From: Intrasporangiaceae bacterium URHB0013 | GTDB lineage: Bacteria; Actinomycetota; Actinomycetes; Actinomycetales; Dermatophilaceae | Length of the DNA stretch: 64,000 bases | Reading direction: 5' to 3' | NCBI GenBank assembly: GCA_000620545.1 | Contig: JIBA01000014.1 | Location: 186,001 to 250,000 of the forward strand | Shown: positions 26,367 to 35,645 of the stretch, piece by piece | Layout of the letters: the number at the start of each line of letters is the position of its first letter | How positions within the stretch are numbered: the first letter of the stretch is position 1 | The notes under the pieces: generated by a model | The model's input: only the letters and a program-made list of their open reading frames with translations | Database searches by the model: none | Told to the model about the DNA's origin: nothing | Translations under genes and position numbers: made by a program

Positions 26367-26924
26367 TCACACCTCGAGCAGCTCGGCCTCCTTGGCCTTG
26401 ACGAGACCCTCGACGAGGTCGGTGTGCTTCTTGGTCAGGCCGTCGAGCTCCTTCTCGGCGCGCGAGCCGTCGTCCTCGCCGACCTCGCCGTCCTTGACGA
26501 GCTTGTCGAGATCGGTCTTGGCCTTGCGGCGGATGTTGCGCACCGAGACACGCGCCTCCTCGGCCTTGTGGTTCGCCAGCTTGATGTACTCGCGCCGGCG
26601 CTCCTCGGTCAGCTCCGGCATGACGCAGCGGATCTGGTTGCCGTCGCTGCTTGGGTTGACGCCGAGGTCGGAGTCGCGGATGGCGCGCTCGATGTCGTGC
26701 ATCGCCGACTTGTCGAACGGGATGACGAGGATGGTCCGCGGCTCGGGGTTCTGGAACGAGGCGAGCTGCTGCAGCGGCGTGGGTGCGCCGTAGTACTCGA
26801 CCGTGAGCTTGTTGAACAGTCCCGGGTTGGCGCGGCCGGTCCGGATGCCCGCGAAGTCCTCCTTGAGGACCTCGACGGCCTTGTCCATCTTCTCCTCGGC
26901 CTCGAACATCGTCTCTTCGATCAT
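26367..26924 (-). CDS. frr: ribosome recycling factor
   Basis: Splits post-termination ribosomes together with EF-G. 185 residues, the usual length. The long three-helix bundle starts [37 protein letters not shown], with GxRTGRA the classic motif, then [24 protein letters not shown] for the small beta domain, and [31 protein letters not shown] in the returning helix. It lies 111 bp after pyrH and 16 bp before cdsA. No oddities. Confidence 0.97.
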   Translation of the reverse strand: MIEETMFEAEEKMDKAVEVLKEDFAGIRTGRANPGLFNKLTVEYYGAPTPLQQLASFQNPEPRTILVIPFDKSAMHDIERAIRDSDLGVNPSSDGNQIRCVMPELTEERRREYIKLANHKAEEARVSVRNIRRKAKTDLDKLVKDGEVGEDDGSRAEKELDGLTKKHTDLVEGLVKAKEAELLEV

Positions 26925-27035
26925 GGCTCTCTGGCTTCCTCGTCCCTCGTTCGTGGGGTGGTTCAGGGGTTCGTGCGCTTCGGACGGGTGGCGGCGTTGC
27001 CGCGCCCCGCGGAGCGGCCGCAGCCGCCGGGTCGC

Positions 27036-27764
27036 TCAGGCGTTCGTGACGAGCGTGCCGATCTTCTCACCGAGCAGGGCTCGCGTGATGTTTCCCGCGC
27101 CCTCCATGCCGAAGACGACCATGGGCAGCTTGTTCTCCATGCAGAGGCTGAAGGCCGCCGCGTCGACGACCCTGAGCCCCTCGACGATGGCGTCCTGGAA
27201 GGTGACGGTCTCGAGCTTCTTGGCCTCGGGGTTGGTGCGCGGGTCGGAGTCGTAGACGCCGTCGACGCCGTTCTTGGCGATGAGCACGGCGTCGCACTTG
27301 ATCTCGAGGGCGCGCTGGGCGCTGACCGTGTCGGTGGAGAAGAACGGCATGCCGGCGCCGGCGCCGAAGATGACGACGCGGCCCTTCTCGAGGTGGCGGA
27401 TGGCCCGCCGGGGGATGTAGGGCTCGGCGACCTGCTGCATGGCGATCGCGGACTGCACGCGGGTCTCGATGCCCTCCTTCTCGAGGAAGTCCTGGAGCGC
27501 GAGGCAGTTCATGACGGTGCCGAGCATGCCCATGTAGTCGGCACGCGTCCGGTCCATGCCGCGCTGCTGCAGCTCGGCGCCGCGGAAGAAGTTGCCACCG
27601 CCGATGACGACGGCCACCTCGACGCCCCCGCGCACAGCCTCGGCGATCTGCTTGGCGATGCCCGAGACGACGGCTGGGTCCAGTCCGATGCTCCCGCCCC
27701 CGAACACCTCGCCGGACAGCTTGAGAAGGACCCGGTGGAAGGGGGTTGTCTGGGCGTCGGTCAT
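27036..27764 (-). CDS. pyrH: UMP kinase
   Basis: Phosphorylates UMP to UDP in pyrimidine synthesis; a hexameric amino-acid-kinase-fold enzyme regulated by GTP and UTP. 242 residues from ATG 27764. Visible: [14 protein letters not shown] (phosphate loop), [37 protein letters not shown] (nucleotide binding, PyrH-specific) and [35 protein letters not shown] lies 9 nt before the start. The open frame runs on to 28424 but that part is a shadow. It sits downstream of tsf in actinobacterial order, although here five genes have been inserted between tsf and pyrH. Confidence 0.96.
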   Translation of the reverse strand: MTDAQTTPFHRVLLKLSGEVFGGGSIGLDPAVVSGIAKQIAEAVRGGVEVAVVIGGGNFFRGAELQQRGMDRTRADYMGMLGTVMNCLALQDFLEKEGIETRVQSAIAMQQVAEPYIPRRAIRHLEKGRVVIFGAGAGMPFFSTDTVSAQRALEIKCDAVLIAKNGVDGVYDSDPRTNPEAKKLETVTFQDAIVEGLRVVDAAAFSLCMENKLPMVVFGMEGAGNITRALLGEKIGTLVTNA

Positions 27765-27843
27765 GGCGCAGGGCCTCCTCGTGGGCAGCGTTCCGGCGGT
27801 CGGTCGATCTTTCCACATCACCCGGGCATCGGCCGCATCGGTC

Positions 27844-28971
27844 TCAGGCCGCCAGGACTGCGGGAAGTGCCGCCGCGAGCCGGGCGTAGTCGTCCTCGTC
27901 GTTGTACGGCGCGGCGGCGAGCCGCAGGTAGCCGCGACCGTCGAAGGCCACGGGCGGCACGACGAAACCGGCGGCATGGAGCCGCTGCCACAGGGCCTCG
28001 GCGTCCTCGGTGGTCGTCGCCACTCCCTCCGGAAGCGCGACGAGGCGCAGGCACGGGGCGGAGGGTATGCCGCGGTGCGGGCTCTCGGTGCCGAGCGCGT
28101 CCCGCACCAGCCCGGCCCCGCGCAGGAGCAGCTCGGCGTTGCGGTCGACCTCGTCCCATCCGCCGAGGGCCACCCAGGTGGCGAGGCCGTCGGGCACGGC
28201 CACCCATGACGAGTGGTCGACGGTGCCCTGCAGGTCGAAGCGCTCTGGAAAGGGCAGCCCGTGACTCCAGGAGGTGACGAGGGGCCGCATCGACTCGCGG
28301 TGCTCCGGCGCGACCCACAGGGTCGCGGCGGCGCGCGGCGTGTAGGCCCACTTGTGCAGGTTACCGGCCCAGAACGCGACGCCGAGGGCCTCGACGTCCA
28401 GTCCGGGCAACGCACCCGGCACATGTGCCGCGTCGACCAGCACCGGGACGGGCGCGACGGCGGCCGCCACCCGCGCCACGGGCAGGACGAGGGCCGTCGG
28501 TGAGGTGATGTGGTCGATGACGACGAGCCGCGTGCGGTCGGTCACGGCGGCTGCGAAGGCCGCGACGACGTCGTCCGGGTCGCTGTCGACCGCAAAGGCA
28601 GCCGCGCGCAGCGTCCCGCCGCGTGCCTCGACGGACCATCCGGCCGTGAGGTAGCCGTGGTTGCTGACGACGACGTCGTCCCCGGGGCCGACGCCGAGAC
28701 CCTGGAGCACGACCCCGACCGCCTCGGTCACGTTGCGCACCAAGGCGGTCGAGTCGGCTGACACCCCGATGAAGGCGGCCGCCGACTCCCGTGCAGCCGC
28801 GAGCGCCACGGGTAGCTCGTCGCGGAAGGCCCGCATGGGTGCCCCCTCGATCCGCGCGCGGGCTCGGTCCTGGGCCTCACGGACCGCGCGTGGCACCGCC
28901 CCGAACGCGCCGTGGTTGAGGTGGGTCAGGGCCGGGTCGAGCTCGAACAGCTCGGCGATGTCACGACGCAC
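27844..28971 (-). CDS. class V aminotransferase-fold PLP enzyme (isopenicillin-N epimerase/EgtE-like)
   Basis: A 375-residue PLP enzyme. [26 protein letters not shown] begins it; [20 protein letters not shown] is the cofactor-phosphate region, [15 protein letters not shown] holds the Asp and His that contact PLP, and Lys of [20 protein letters not shown] is the Schiff-base residue. The LNHGxFG opening and NLHKW motif are shared by isopenicillin-N epimerases and cysteine-desulfurase-like lyases, including EgtE of ergothioneine synthesis. No ergothioneine genes are present here, so the substrate stays open. GTG 28971 is supported by CAGGAT ending 6 nt upstream. The gene inserts, with its neighbours, between tsf and pyrH. 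Confidence 0.8.
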   Translation of the reverse strand: MRRDIAELFELDPALTHLNHGAFGAVPRAVREAQDRARARIEGAPMRAFRDELPVALAAARESAAAFIGVSADSTALVRNVTEAVGVVLQGLGVGPGDDVVVSNHGYLTAGWSVEARGGTLRAAAFAVDSDPDDVVAAFAAAVTDRTRLVVIDHITSPTALVLPVARVAAAVAPVPVLVDAAHVPGALPGLDVEALGVAFWAGNLHKWAYTPRAAATLWVAPEHRESMRPLVTSWSHGLPFPERFDLQGTVDHSSWVAVPDGLATWVALGGWDEVDRNAELLLRGAGLVRDALGTESPHRGIPSAPCLRLVALPEGVATTTEDAEALWQRLHAAGFVVPPVAFDGRGYLRLAAAPYNDEDDYARLAAALPAVLAA

Positions 28972-28985
28972 CTGTCCATCCTGCC

Positions 28986-31781
28986 TCAGGGGTTGCGCCC
29001 GCTCGCCATCAGGTCGGGGCACTGGGCTGCCTCTGCGGGGGTCATCGGCGCGACCTCCAGGGACGCCTCCCGCGACCGGCCGAGGTTCCACGACAGCGCG
29101 TCCTCCCGATCCGCGCGCACCGCGATGGTGGACGGGAGCACGATGCAGGCCGCGATCCCTCGGGGAAGCCCCGCGACGATCGTCGGGGTGGCGTCGGACC
29201 CCAGGGACCTGAGGTACGCGGCGTCGAGCGTGCCGGTGGCGTGGTAGCGGTCGATGTTGCGCTGGGCCACCCACGCCTCCGGGTTGGCGAGACCGCCGAC
29301 GAGCACGAAGGCGGCCGCCGACACGAGGGCGGCACGAGGCAGCCACCAGCCGGAGAGGCGGATGCCCGCGACGAGGACGAGCACGACGAGCAGTCCGAGC
29401 CACAGCTCGAACGCCACGACGAGGGCACGGAGCAGGGTGAAGCCGTACGCCTGCTGGTAGAGGTCCATCCGGTGCAGCGCCGAGGCCACGACGACCAGCG
29501 TGAGTCCGCAGAGCGCGCCGAGCGCGACACGGACCACGAGCCGCTCCCCGGCCGTCGACCGGGGCGCCTTGCGGACGGCGACCGCGATCGTGGCGAGGGT
29601 CAGCACGGTGGCGGCCGTGAGCTGCCCGAAGCCCTGGTGCACGTACTCGGCATACGTCAGTCCGGTCGTGCGCTGGATGTATCCGTGTCCGCCGAACAGC
29701 GCCGCAGCCTGGGCCACGACGAACGCCGTGAAGAGGGCGACGACGAGGCCGACGGGTATGGCCCACTCCCAGAGGCGAGCGACCGGGCGTCCTTCCGGCA
29801 GGGCGACACGGTCGACGCGTGGCGGGTTGAGGGCGACGTAGCACGCGGCGAGCAGGGCGCCACCCATGACGAAGCCGACGAAGAAGCGGAAGGTCAGCCC
29901 GTCCCAGGCGAACGGCGGCACGAGGGCCTCGGCCCACGAGCCGAAGACCGCGTCGCCCGAGGCGAAGAGCCCGCCGAAGACGATGAGCGCCACCACCGAG
30001 ATGGCGGCGGTGCGCACGACCGGCCACACGATGCCCATCCGGCTCGTCGCAGCGACCGTGCGCCCCAGCAGGGGCAGTCCGCGCAGGGCGGCGAGGGGCC
30101 AGGACGCCAGACCGGCCACGAGCGCGAGAAGTCCCTTCGCGTCGGTGAGCGCGGTCGTCAGGACGAGGACGCCGAGCATGACGGCGATGACAGTGAGCCA
30201 CTCGGCTGCCCGCAGCACCGAGAAGGAGGCCAGCCCGACGCAGAGCACGCTGCTCAGCAGCGCCCAGCGGGTCGTCCGGTAGCGCGTCGTGCGCCAGAGG
30301 ACGACACCTCCCACGACGAGCACACCGAAGAACGCGACCCCGAGCTCGCGGTAGGGCAGCAGCACGGCCGACAGGACCCCGACGCCCAGGCAGAGCAGCA
30401 GCAGCCGGACCTGGGGGCGGAGCCCGGCCTCCGGCCAGAGGTCACCGAAGATCGCATCGACGACAGGCCGGGGGGCCCCTACGGGCACACCCGCGTATGC
30501 CGTCGGGCGGGGCCCGGTCGTCGGTTCGCCCGGCGATCCGGGAGTGAGTCCGGCGGCGGCGGGGACGGGTTCGGGCACGATGGGCTCCTCGGTGTCGGGT
30601 CCCGCGACGTCGGCGGGTGGGTCGGTGGCGGCAGTCGGGTTCATGACACGTCCGGCATCAGCGGGGACGGCTCGGGCAGGCCCACCCGCGGAGCTCAGCG
30701 GAGGGGTGGATCCGTCGGCTCGGCCATCGGCCGCATACGCCGCGTCGGCTCGGCCATCGGCCGCATCGGCCGCGTCGGTTCCGGGAGATCGCGGCAGGAC
30801 GGCTCGGAGACGGGCGCCGCGCTGTCCCTCGAGCGGCGCCACGGCGGCGATGGACCCACCGTGCAGCTCGCACACCCAGCTCGCGATGGCGAGCCCGATG
30901 CCGGTGCCGCCGCCGGAGTCGTCGCCGGAGCCGAAGCGGTCGAAGATGCGGTGGGCCTGGTCCGCCGGGATGCCACCCCCCTCGTCGGCGACCATGAGCC
31001 ACCACCGGTCGGTCCCCTCGGGGCCCGCGCTGACGGTGACGCGGCCGCCGGGTGGACTGTGGCGGTCGGCGTTGTCGAGCAGGTTGGCGAGCACCTGCGC
31101 GAGCCGGGCCGCGTCCGCGGTCACGCGCAGGTCGGCCGGGACGTCGACGGTGTGGACGGTGCCGCGGCGGGAGACACCGGCCTCGGCCACCGCGTTCTCG
31201 ACGAGCCTGCGCACGTCGACTGTCGCGAGCACGAGGGGCGTCCGGCCGCCGTCGACCCGACTCAGGTCGAGCAGGTCACCGACGAGCAGCCCGAGCCGCT
31301 CGGCCTGCGCCAGTGCTGTACGGAGCACGGCGTCGTCGGGACGCACGACGCCGTCGACGAGGTTCTCGAGCAGGGCCTGCTGGGCGGCGAGCGGCGTGCG
31401 CAGCTCGTGCGAGACGGTGGCGACGAGCTGCCGCCGCTGCTGGTCGGCGCCGGCGAGGTCGGCCGCCATGGTGTTGAAGGCCTCGGCGAGCACGCCGACC
31501 TCGTCGGCGGACGTCGCCGTGACCCGGCGCGAGTAGTCACCGGTCGCCATCCGCGACGCCGCGGCGGTCATCTCCCGGAGGGGGGAGGTCATGCCGCGGG
31601 CCAGCCACTGGGTGACCCCGAGCGCTGCGGCCATCGTCACCGGCAGGGTGAGCCAGACGGGCACCTCGGCGCGGTCGCCGATGACCGACACGAGCGACGC
31701 GGCCACGATGCTGGCAGCGACGAGCAGGCCGAGCTTGACCTTGATCGAACGGATGCCGTCCAGGGGCCGGTCGGCGTTCAC
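28986..31781 (-). CDS. sensor histidine kinase continuous with a DUF4173-type membrane protein
   Basis: One uninterrupted 931-codon frame. Residues 1-345 are an OmpR-linked sensor kinase: two short membrane segments (LGLLVAASIVAASLVSVIG, VWLTLPVTMAAALGVTQWL), HAMP, the phospho-acceptor His125 in VATVSHELRTPL, and an ATPase domain with ANLLDNADRHS and GGTGIGLAIASWVCELHGG. No sensory loop of note lies between the helices. A linker with a duplicated 10-residue unit follows, then from Met380 (30644) a polytopic protein of about 550 residues with about 12 helices, resembling DUF4153/DUF4173. GTG 31781 overlaps the regulator stop (GTGA). Normally these are two genes; the ATG at 30644 reads ATGA, so an old stop/start overlap may have been brought into frame by a repeat indel. 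Confidence 0.78.
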   Translation of the reverse strand: MNADRPLDGIRSIKVKLGLLVAASIVAASLVSVIGDRAEVPVWLTLPVTMAAALGVTQWLARGMTSPLREMTAAASRMATGDYSRRVTATSADEVGVLAEAFNTMAADLAGADQQRRQLVATVSHELRTPLAAQQALLENLVDGVVRPDDAVLRTALAQAERLGLLVGDLLDLSRVDGGRTPLVLATVDVRRLVENAVAEAGVSRRGTVHTVDVPADLRVTADAARLAQVLANLLDNADRHSPPGGRVTVSAGPEGTDRWWLMVADEGGGIPADQAHRIFDRFGSGDDSGGGTGIGLAIASWVCELHGGSIAAVAPLEGQRGARLRAVLPRSPGTDAADAADGRADAAYAADGRADGSTPPLSSAGGPARAVPADAGRVMNPTAATDPPADVAGPDTEEPIVPEPVPAAAGLTPGSPGEPTTGPRPTAYAGVPVGAPRPVVDAIFGDLWPEAGLRPQVRLLLLCLGVGVLSAVLLPYRELGVAFFGVLVVGGVVLWRTTRYRTTRWALLSSVLCVGLASFSVLRAAEWLTVIAVMLGVLVLTTALTDAKGLLALVAGLASWPLAALRGLPLLGRTVAATSRMGIVWPVVRTAAISVVALIVFGGLFASGDAVFGSWAEALVPPFAWDGLTFRFFVGFVMGGALLAACYVALNPPRVDRVALPEGRPVARLWEWAIPVGLVVALFTAFVVAQAAALFGGHGYIQRTTGLTYAEYVHQGFGQLTAATVLTLATIAVAVRKAPRSTAGERLVVRVALGALCGLTLVVVASALHRMDLYQQAYGFTLLRALVVAFELWLGLLVVLVLVAGIRLSGWWLPRAALVSAAAFVLVGGLANPEAWVAQRNIDRYHATGTLDAAYLRSLGSDATPTIVAGLPRGIAACIVLPSTIAVRADREDALSWNLGRSREASLEVAPMTPAEAAQCPDLMASGRNP
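30714..30773. repeat. two tandem copies of a 30-bp unit in the kinase-DUF4173 linker
   Basis: 30714-30743 and 30744-30773 differ at three adjacent bases (ACG versus CGG); a truncated third start follows. The unit is ten codons, so copy changes keep frame, but partial-unit slippage would not. It encodes the DGRADAA-type linker between the kinase and the membrane domain. Confidence 0.85.
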
Positions 31782-32536
31782 GGCGCTCCCAGGTCGTCGA
31801 CGTCCTCGGCGACGCCGGCGACGCCGGCCTCCAGGGCGTAGCCGACGCCGTGGACGGTGCGGACACGGTCGGCCCCGATCTTGGCCCGCAGCGACTTCAC
31901 GTGGCTGTCGAGGGTGCGGGTGCCCCCGGCATCGGCCCACCCCCACACCTCGCGCATCAGCTCGTCTCGCTCCCGCACCGCACCCGGCTCGGCGGCCAGG
32001 GCCAGCAACAGGTCGAACTCGAGCGGTGTCAGGTGCACCTCGCTCCCCCGCGCCATGACGCGGCGGGACCCCCGGTCCACGGTCAGGTCGCCGACGGCGA
32101 GCACCGGCGGCTGCTCCGCGGCCAGCTGGCGCGCCCGATCGACACGGCGGAGCAGGGCACGGATGCGCGCGACGACCTCGCGCATCCGGAACGGCTTGGT
32201 CACGTAGTCATCCGCGCCGACCCCGAGGCCGACGAGCAGGTCGGTCTCGTCGGCGCGGGCCGTCAGCATGAGGACCGGCACCGGGCGCTCGCCCTGGATG
32301 CGCCGGCAAACCTCGAGTCCGTCGAAGCCCGGCAGCATGAGGTCCAGGACCACGAGGTCGGGCGCGTGCTCGCCGTGGGCCGCCACCGCGCCCGGTCCGT
32401 CGAAGGCCTGGACGACCCGGAAGCCCTCTGCCACAAGACGATCCGTGACGGCCTGGTTGATCGTCGGGTCGTCCTCGACGACGAGCAGCATCGGAGCGGT
32501 GGCGCTCGGCGATGGTGTGGCATACCCCTGGTTCAT
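31778..32536 (-). CDS. OmpR/PhoB-family response regulator
   Basis: A 252-residue two-component regulator. The receiver domain (about 16-130) has the acidic pair in LLVVEDDPTINQ, phospho-acceptor Asp65 in LVVLDLMLPGFDG, and the conserved Lys in DDYVTKPFRMREVV. The winged-helix DNA-binding domain (about 150-240) contains VHLTPLEFDLLLALAAEPGAV and TRTLDSHVKSLRAKIG. Its stop overlaps the kinase start, so the pair is coupled and is the cognate system. TAGGCT ends 7 nt before the ATG. The input signal is unknown; the fused membrane domain of the kinase may supply it. Confidence 0.93.
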   Translation of the reverse strand: MNQGYATPSPSATAPMLLVVEDDPTINQAVTDRLVAEGFRVVQAFDGPGAVAAHGEHAPDLVVLDLMLPGFDGLEVCRRIQGERPVPVLMLTARADETDLLVGLGVGADDYVTKPFRMREVVARIRALLRRVDRARQLAAEQPPVLAVGDLTVDRGSRRVMARGSEVHLTPLEFDLLLALAAEPGAVRERDELMREVWGWADAGGTRTLDSHVKSLRAKIGADRVRTVHGVGYALEAGVAGVAEDVDDLGAP

Positions 32537-32543
32537 GCCCCTG

Positions 32544-32549
32544 AGCCTA
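32544..32549 (-). promoter_or_regulatory. -10 hexamer (TAGGCT) of the response-regulator operon
   Basis: Minus-strand TAGGCT, seven bases, then ATG 32536. Fits a leaderless message for the regulator-kinase operon. The rest of the 32550-32788 gap shows no ORF or structure I can name. Confidence 0.45.
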
Positions 32550-32788
32550 GGAGCGGGCGCGGGGGCAGCGAGGGTGCGACGTGTGGAGATCGTGTGAAGG
32601 CGTCACGGGTCGGACCGCCGCCCGGCTCACGGTGCTGCGGCCCACCGGGAGGGCAGACCCGGGCCAGGCGGCCGAGCGGGCTGACGGCACCCCGCGGCGA
32701 TCAGGAAACGCCCTGGGCAGCGAGGCGAGGCGAGATGACGCGTGACCTGAAAGCGTTGTCGCGCAACGCGATTGGGGACCTCGCGGCG

Positions 32789-33385
32789 TCAGTCGCCCTT
32801 GAGCCACCGACCGAAGAGGCGGGTCACGAATGGCAGAAGGACGTACGTCATCCACGGCGTCGCCAACAGGGTGGTCACGAGGACGCGCAGCACGACCGGC
32901 CAGCTGCCGCTGAACGGCGAGAGCAGGTAGGACAGCGCGAGGCTCGTCGGGAAGAAGGCGACCCAGATGACGCTCGCCTGCTTCCAGCGCGGCGGCGTGG
33001 CCTGTCGGGCCGACCCGGCGGGGCCCGGTTCACGCACCGACGACGACGTCGGCTCGTCGAACCAGCCCTCGATGCCGGTGCGGTACTCCGTGCGACGGTG
33101 CTCGACGAGGTCCGCGGCCGAGCGCAGCCAGCGGAGCCGCTCGGGCGAGCGCTCCCAGGCGTCGAGGTGCGCACGCGAGTCGAAGCGGTAGAGCATGTGC
33201 CAGTCCTCGGTGCCCGAGCGCACCCAGCCCGCGCCGAGGAAGCCCTCGAACCGCTCTGCCATCGAGGTCCCGGCGTGGACCCACGCCTGCATCAGCAGCT
33301 CGTCATGGGGCGCCACCCGCCGGGTGATCGACACGGTCAGCGGGCCGTCGAGCTCGGCAACGGTCGCGTCGGTCTGGGTGCTCAT
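32789..33385 (-). CDS. antibiotic-biosynthesis-monooxygenase-fold protein with C-terminal membrane helices
   Basis: A 198-residue protein. Residues about 14-105 match the ABM dimeric alpha-beta barrel: VSITRRVAPHDELLMQAWVH, then GFLGAGWVRSGTEDWHMLYRFDSRAHLDAWERSPER. Two hydrophobic helices follow (ASVIWVAFFPTSLALSYLL and VLRVLVTTLLATPWMTYVLL), with a short cytoplasmic tail FGRWLKGD. The combination is a known small family of uncharacterised membrane-anchored ABM proteins. GGAGGAG upstream decides ATG 33385. Monocistronic, next to tsf. Enzyme activity is not demonstrable from sequence. Confidence 0.78.
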   Translation of the reverse strand: MSTQTDATVAELDGPLTVSITRRVAPHDELLMQAWVHAGTSMAERFEGFLGAGWVRSGTEDWHMLYRFDSRAHLDAWERSPERLRWLRSAADLVEHRRTEYRTGIEGWFDEPTSSSVREPGPAGSARQATPPRWKQASVIWVAFFPTSLALSYLLSPFSGSWPVVLRVLVTTLLATPWMTYVLLPFVTRLFGRWLKGD

Positions 33386-33433
33386 GGCTTCTCCTCCAAG
33401 GGACTGCGTCCAGGACGGTCCCGGGACGCGACG

Positions 33434-33466
33434 ATGCCGGCCACCCCCGGAGGGGGCGACCGGCAT
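33434..33466 (-). terminator. stem-loop terminator of rpsB-tsf
   Basis: ATGCCGG (33434-33440) pairs with CCGGCAT (33460-33466), and CCCCC (33444-33448) with GGGGG (33452-33456) around GGA. It lies 59 bp after the tsf stop. The right arm is another copy of the CGGCATACG word. Confidence 0.65.
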
Positions 33467-33524
33467 ACGTCGTCGTGATGCGCGGGTTCTGCGCTACGCG
33501 TGGTGGTGCGGTGAGCTCAGGACC

Positions 33525-34355
33525 TCACTGGCCGACGCGGAAGCGCGCGAAGGACTTCGCCGTGGCGCCGCCCTCCTCGAGCACCTTGCCGACGGTCTTC
33601 TTGGCGTCCTTGGCGAAGGCCTGCTCGAGCAGGACGTTCTCCTTGAAGAAGCCGTTGACGCGACCCTCGACGATGCGGGAGAGGGCAGCCTCGGGCTTGC
33701 CCTCCTCCTTGGCCGTGGCCTCGGCGACGCGACGCTCGTTCTCGACCGTCTCGGCGGGCACCTCGTCGCGGGTCAGCACCGTGGGGCTGAACGCGGCGAT
33801 GTGCATCGCGACGTCGCGACCGACGGTCTCGTCGCCACCCTCGAGCGCGACGAGCACGCCGATCTGCGCGGGCAGGTCGGGGCTCGTCTTGTGCAGGTAG
33901 GAGACGACCTTCTCGCCCTCGACCCGGGCAACCCGGCGGATCTCGATCTTCTCGCCGATCGTCGCGTTGGCCTCGTCGAGCAGCTCCTTGACGGTCTTGC
34001 CGTCCTCGAGGCTGCTGCCCAGGAGCTCGTCGGCGTCGGTGGCCTTGGCGGCCACGGCCTGCGCGAGGACCTGGTCGGCCAGGGCGATGAACTTCTCACC
34101 CTTGGCGACGAAGTCGGTCTCGCAGTTGACCTCGACGAGGGTGCCGACGCCGTCGCCGGCCTCGGCCGTCACGAGACCGTTGGAGGCCGAGCGGCCCTCA
34201 CGCTTCGTGACGCCCTTGAGGCCCTTGACGCGAAGGATCTCGATGGCCTTGGCGCGGTCGCCGTCGGCCTCGTCGAGGGCCTTCTTGACGTCCATCATGC
34301 CGGCGCCCGTCTGCTCGCGCAGGGCCTTGATGTCAGCGGCGGTGTAGTTCGCCAT
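33525..34355 (-). CDS. tsf: elongation factor Ts
   Basis: Guanine-nucleotide exchange factor for EF-Tu. 276 residues. The N-terminal UBA-like domain MANYTAADIKALREQTGAGMMDVKKALDEADGD is diagnostic, followed by the TDFVAK core motif (VEVNCETDFVAKGEKF) that displaces Mg from EF-Tu. The protein ends in RFRVGQ. It follows rpsB by 62 bp in the universal rpsB-tsf pair. The frame opens far upstream, but that is a shadow of rpsB; ATG 34355 gives the standard start. Confidence 0.97.
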   Translation of the reverse strand: MANYTAADIKALREQTGAGMMDVKKALDEADGDRAKAIEILRVKGLKGVTKREGRSASNGLVTAEAGDGVGTLVEVNCETDFVAKGEKFIALADQVLAQAVAAKATDADELLGSSLEDGKTVKELLDEANATIGEKIEIRRVARVEGEKVVSYLHKTSPDLPAQIGVLVALEGGDETVGRDVAMHIAAFSPTVLTRDEVPAETVENERRVAEATAKEEGKPEAALSRIVEGRVNGFFKENVLLEQAFAKDAKKTVGKVLEEGGATAKSFARFRVGQ

Positions 34356-34417
34356 GCTCTGTATCGCTCTTTTCGTCAGTGGAGATTGACTCGTGGTGGG
34401 GCTGGGGCAGGAGGCCG

Positions 34418-35359
34418 TCAGGCCTGCTCGGCACCGGCCGTCGCCTCGACGGGGGCCTCGGTGGCCGGAGCCTCCGCCTCGGCAGCCGGAGCCTCGGTCG
34501 CCTCGGCGGCCGGAGCCTCGGTAGCCGGGGCCTCGGTAGCCGGGGCCTCGGTCGTCTCGGCGGCCGGGGTCTCGGTGGCCTCCGTGGCGGTCGCGGCGTC
34601 GGCGTAGAGCTCGCGCTCCCACTCCGCCAGCGGCTCCTCGGCCTGGGCGTCGCCACCGGACTTGCCGGACGAGCGCTGGACGAGACCGTCGGCGACGGCG
34701 TCGGCGATGACCCGGGTCAGCAGCGTGACGGAGCGGATCGCGTCGTCGTTGCCGGGGATCTTGTAGTCGACCTCGTCGGGGTCGCAGTTCGTGTCGAGGA
34801 TCGCGATGACCGGCAGGCCGAGCTTGCGGGCCTCGTCGACGGCGAGGTGCTCCTTCTTGGTGTCGACGATCCACACGGCCGAGGGGACCTTGGCCATGGT
34901 GCGGATGCCGCCGAGGGTGCGCTCGAGCTTGATCATCTCGCGCTTGAGGATGAGCAGCTCCTTCTTCGTGTAGCCCGAGCCGGCCACGTCGTCGAAGTTC
35001 AGCTCCTCGAGCTCCTTGAGGCGCGTGAGGCGCTTGGAGATCGTCTGGAAGTTGGTGAGCATGCCACCGAGCCAGCGGTGGTTGACGTACGGCATGCCGA
35101 CGCGCGTCGCCTGCTCGGCGATGGGCTCCTGGGCCTGCTTCTTCGTGCCGACGAAGAGGATGGTGCCACCGTGGGCCACCGTCTCCTTGACGAAGTCGTA
35201 GGCGTTGTTGATGTACGTCAGCGACTGCTGCAGGTCGATGATGTAGATGCCGTTGCGCTCGGTCATGATGAAGCGCTTCATCTTGGGGTTCCAGCGACGG
35301 GTCTGGTGCCCGAAGTGGACGCCGCTCTCGAGGAGCTGGCGCATGGTGACGACGGCCAT
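34418..35359 (-). CDS. rpsB: 30S ribosomal protein S2 with an Ala/Glu/Pro/Thr-rich tail
   Basis: Ribosomal protein S2, 313 residues. The core (1-235) shows [52 protein letters not shown] and [28 protein letters not shown]. The remaining 75 residues are an acidic low-complexity extension of TEAPA-type repeats. S2 is usually 230-260 residues in other phyla; extended tails are known in actinobacteria. AGGGAG sits about 8 nt before ATG 35359. The DNA of the tail is repetitive and prone to length change. First gene of the rpsB-tsf operon. Confidence 0.97.
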   Translation of the reverse strand: MAVVTMRQLLESGVHFGHQTRRWNPKMKRFIMTERNGIYIIDLQQSLTYINNAYDFVKETVAHGGTILFVGTKKQAQEPIAEQATRVGMPYVNHRWLGGMLTNFQTISKRLTRLKELEELNFDDVAGSGYTKKELLILKREMIKLERTLGGIRTMAKVPSAVWIVDTKKEHLAVDEARKLGLPVIAILDTNCDPDEVDYKIPGNDDAIRSVTLLTRVIADAVADGLVQRSSGKSGGDAQAEEPLAEWERELYADAATATEATETPAAETTEAPATEAPATEAPAAEATEAPAAEAEAPATEAPVEATAGAEQA

Positions 35360-35645
35360 GCCGTGTTCTCCCTAGTGTCGTGTGTTGTCAGTTGTGCGTG
35401 GGCGCTGACGCTCGGCGGTCACGTGGAGCACGTGAGCCGGCCTGCGGCATACGACCTCACTCCTGGCGCCTGACACACCCCGCCCCGCCGCGTGCGGTGA
35501 GGACTGCCGTGGTGTGACCCGGTCCGGCGGACCGGCAGAAGACGCGCGAATTACGGTCCGTGCGACGAGCACACGGGACCGCCGACCATCGTACGTCCTG
35601 ACCCGGCTGGTGGAGAAATCGTGGCGACCCGACAGAATGGCCCGC

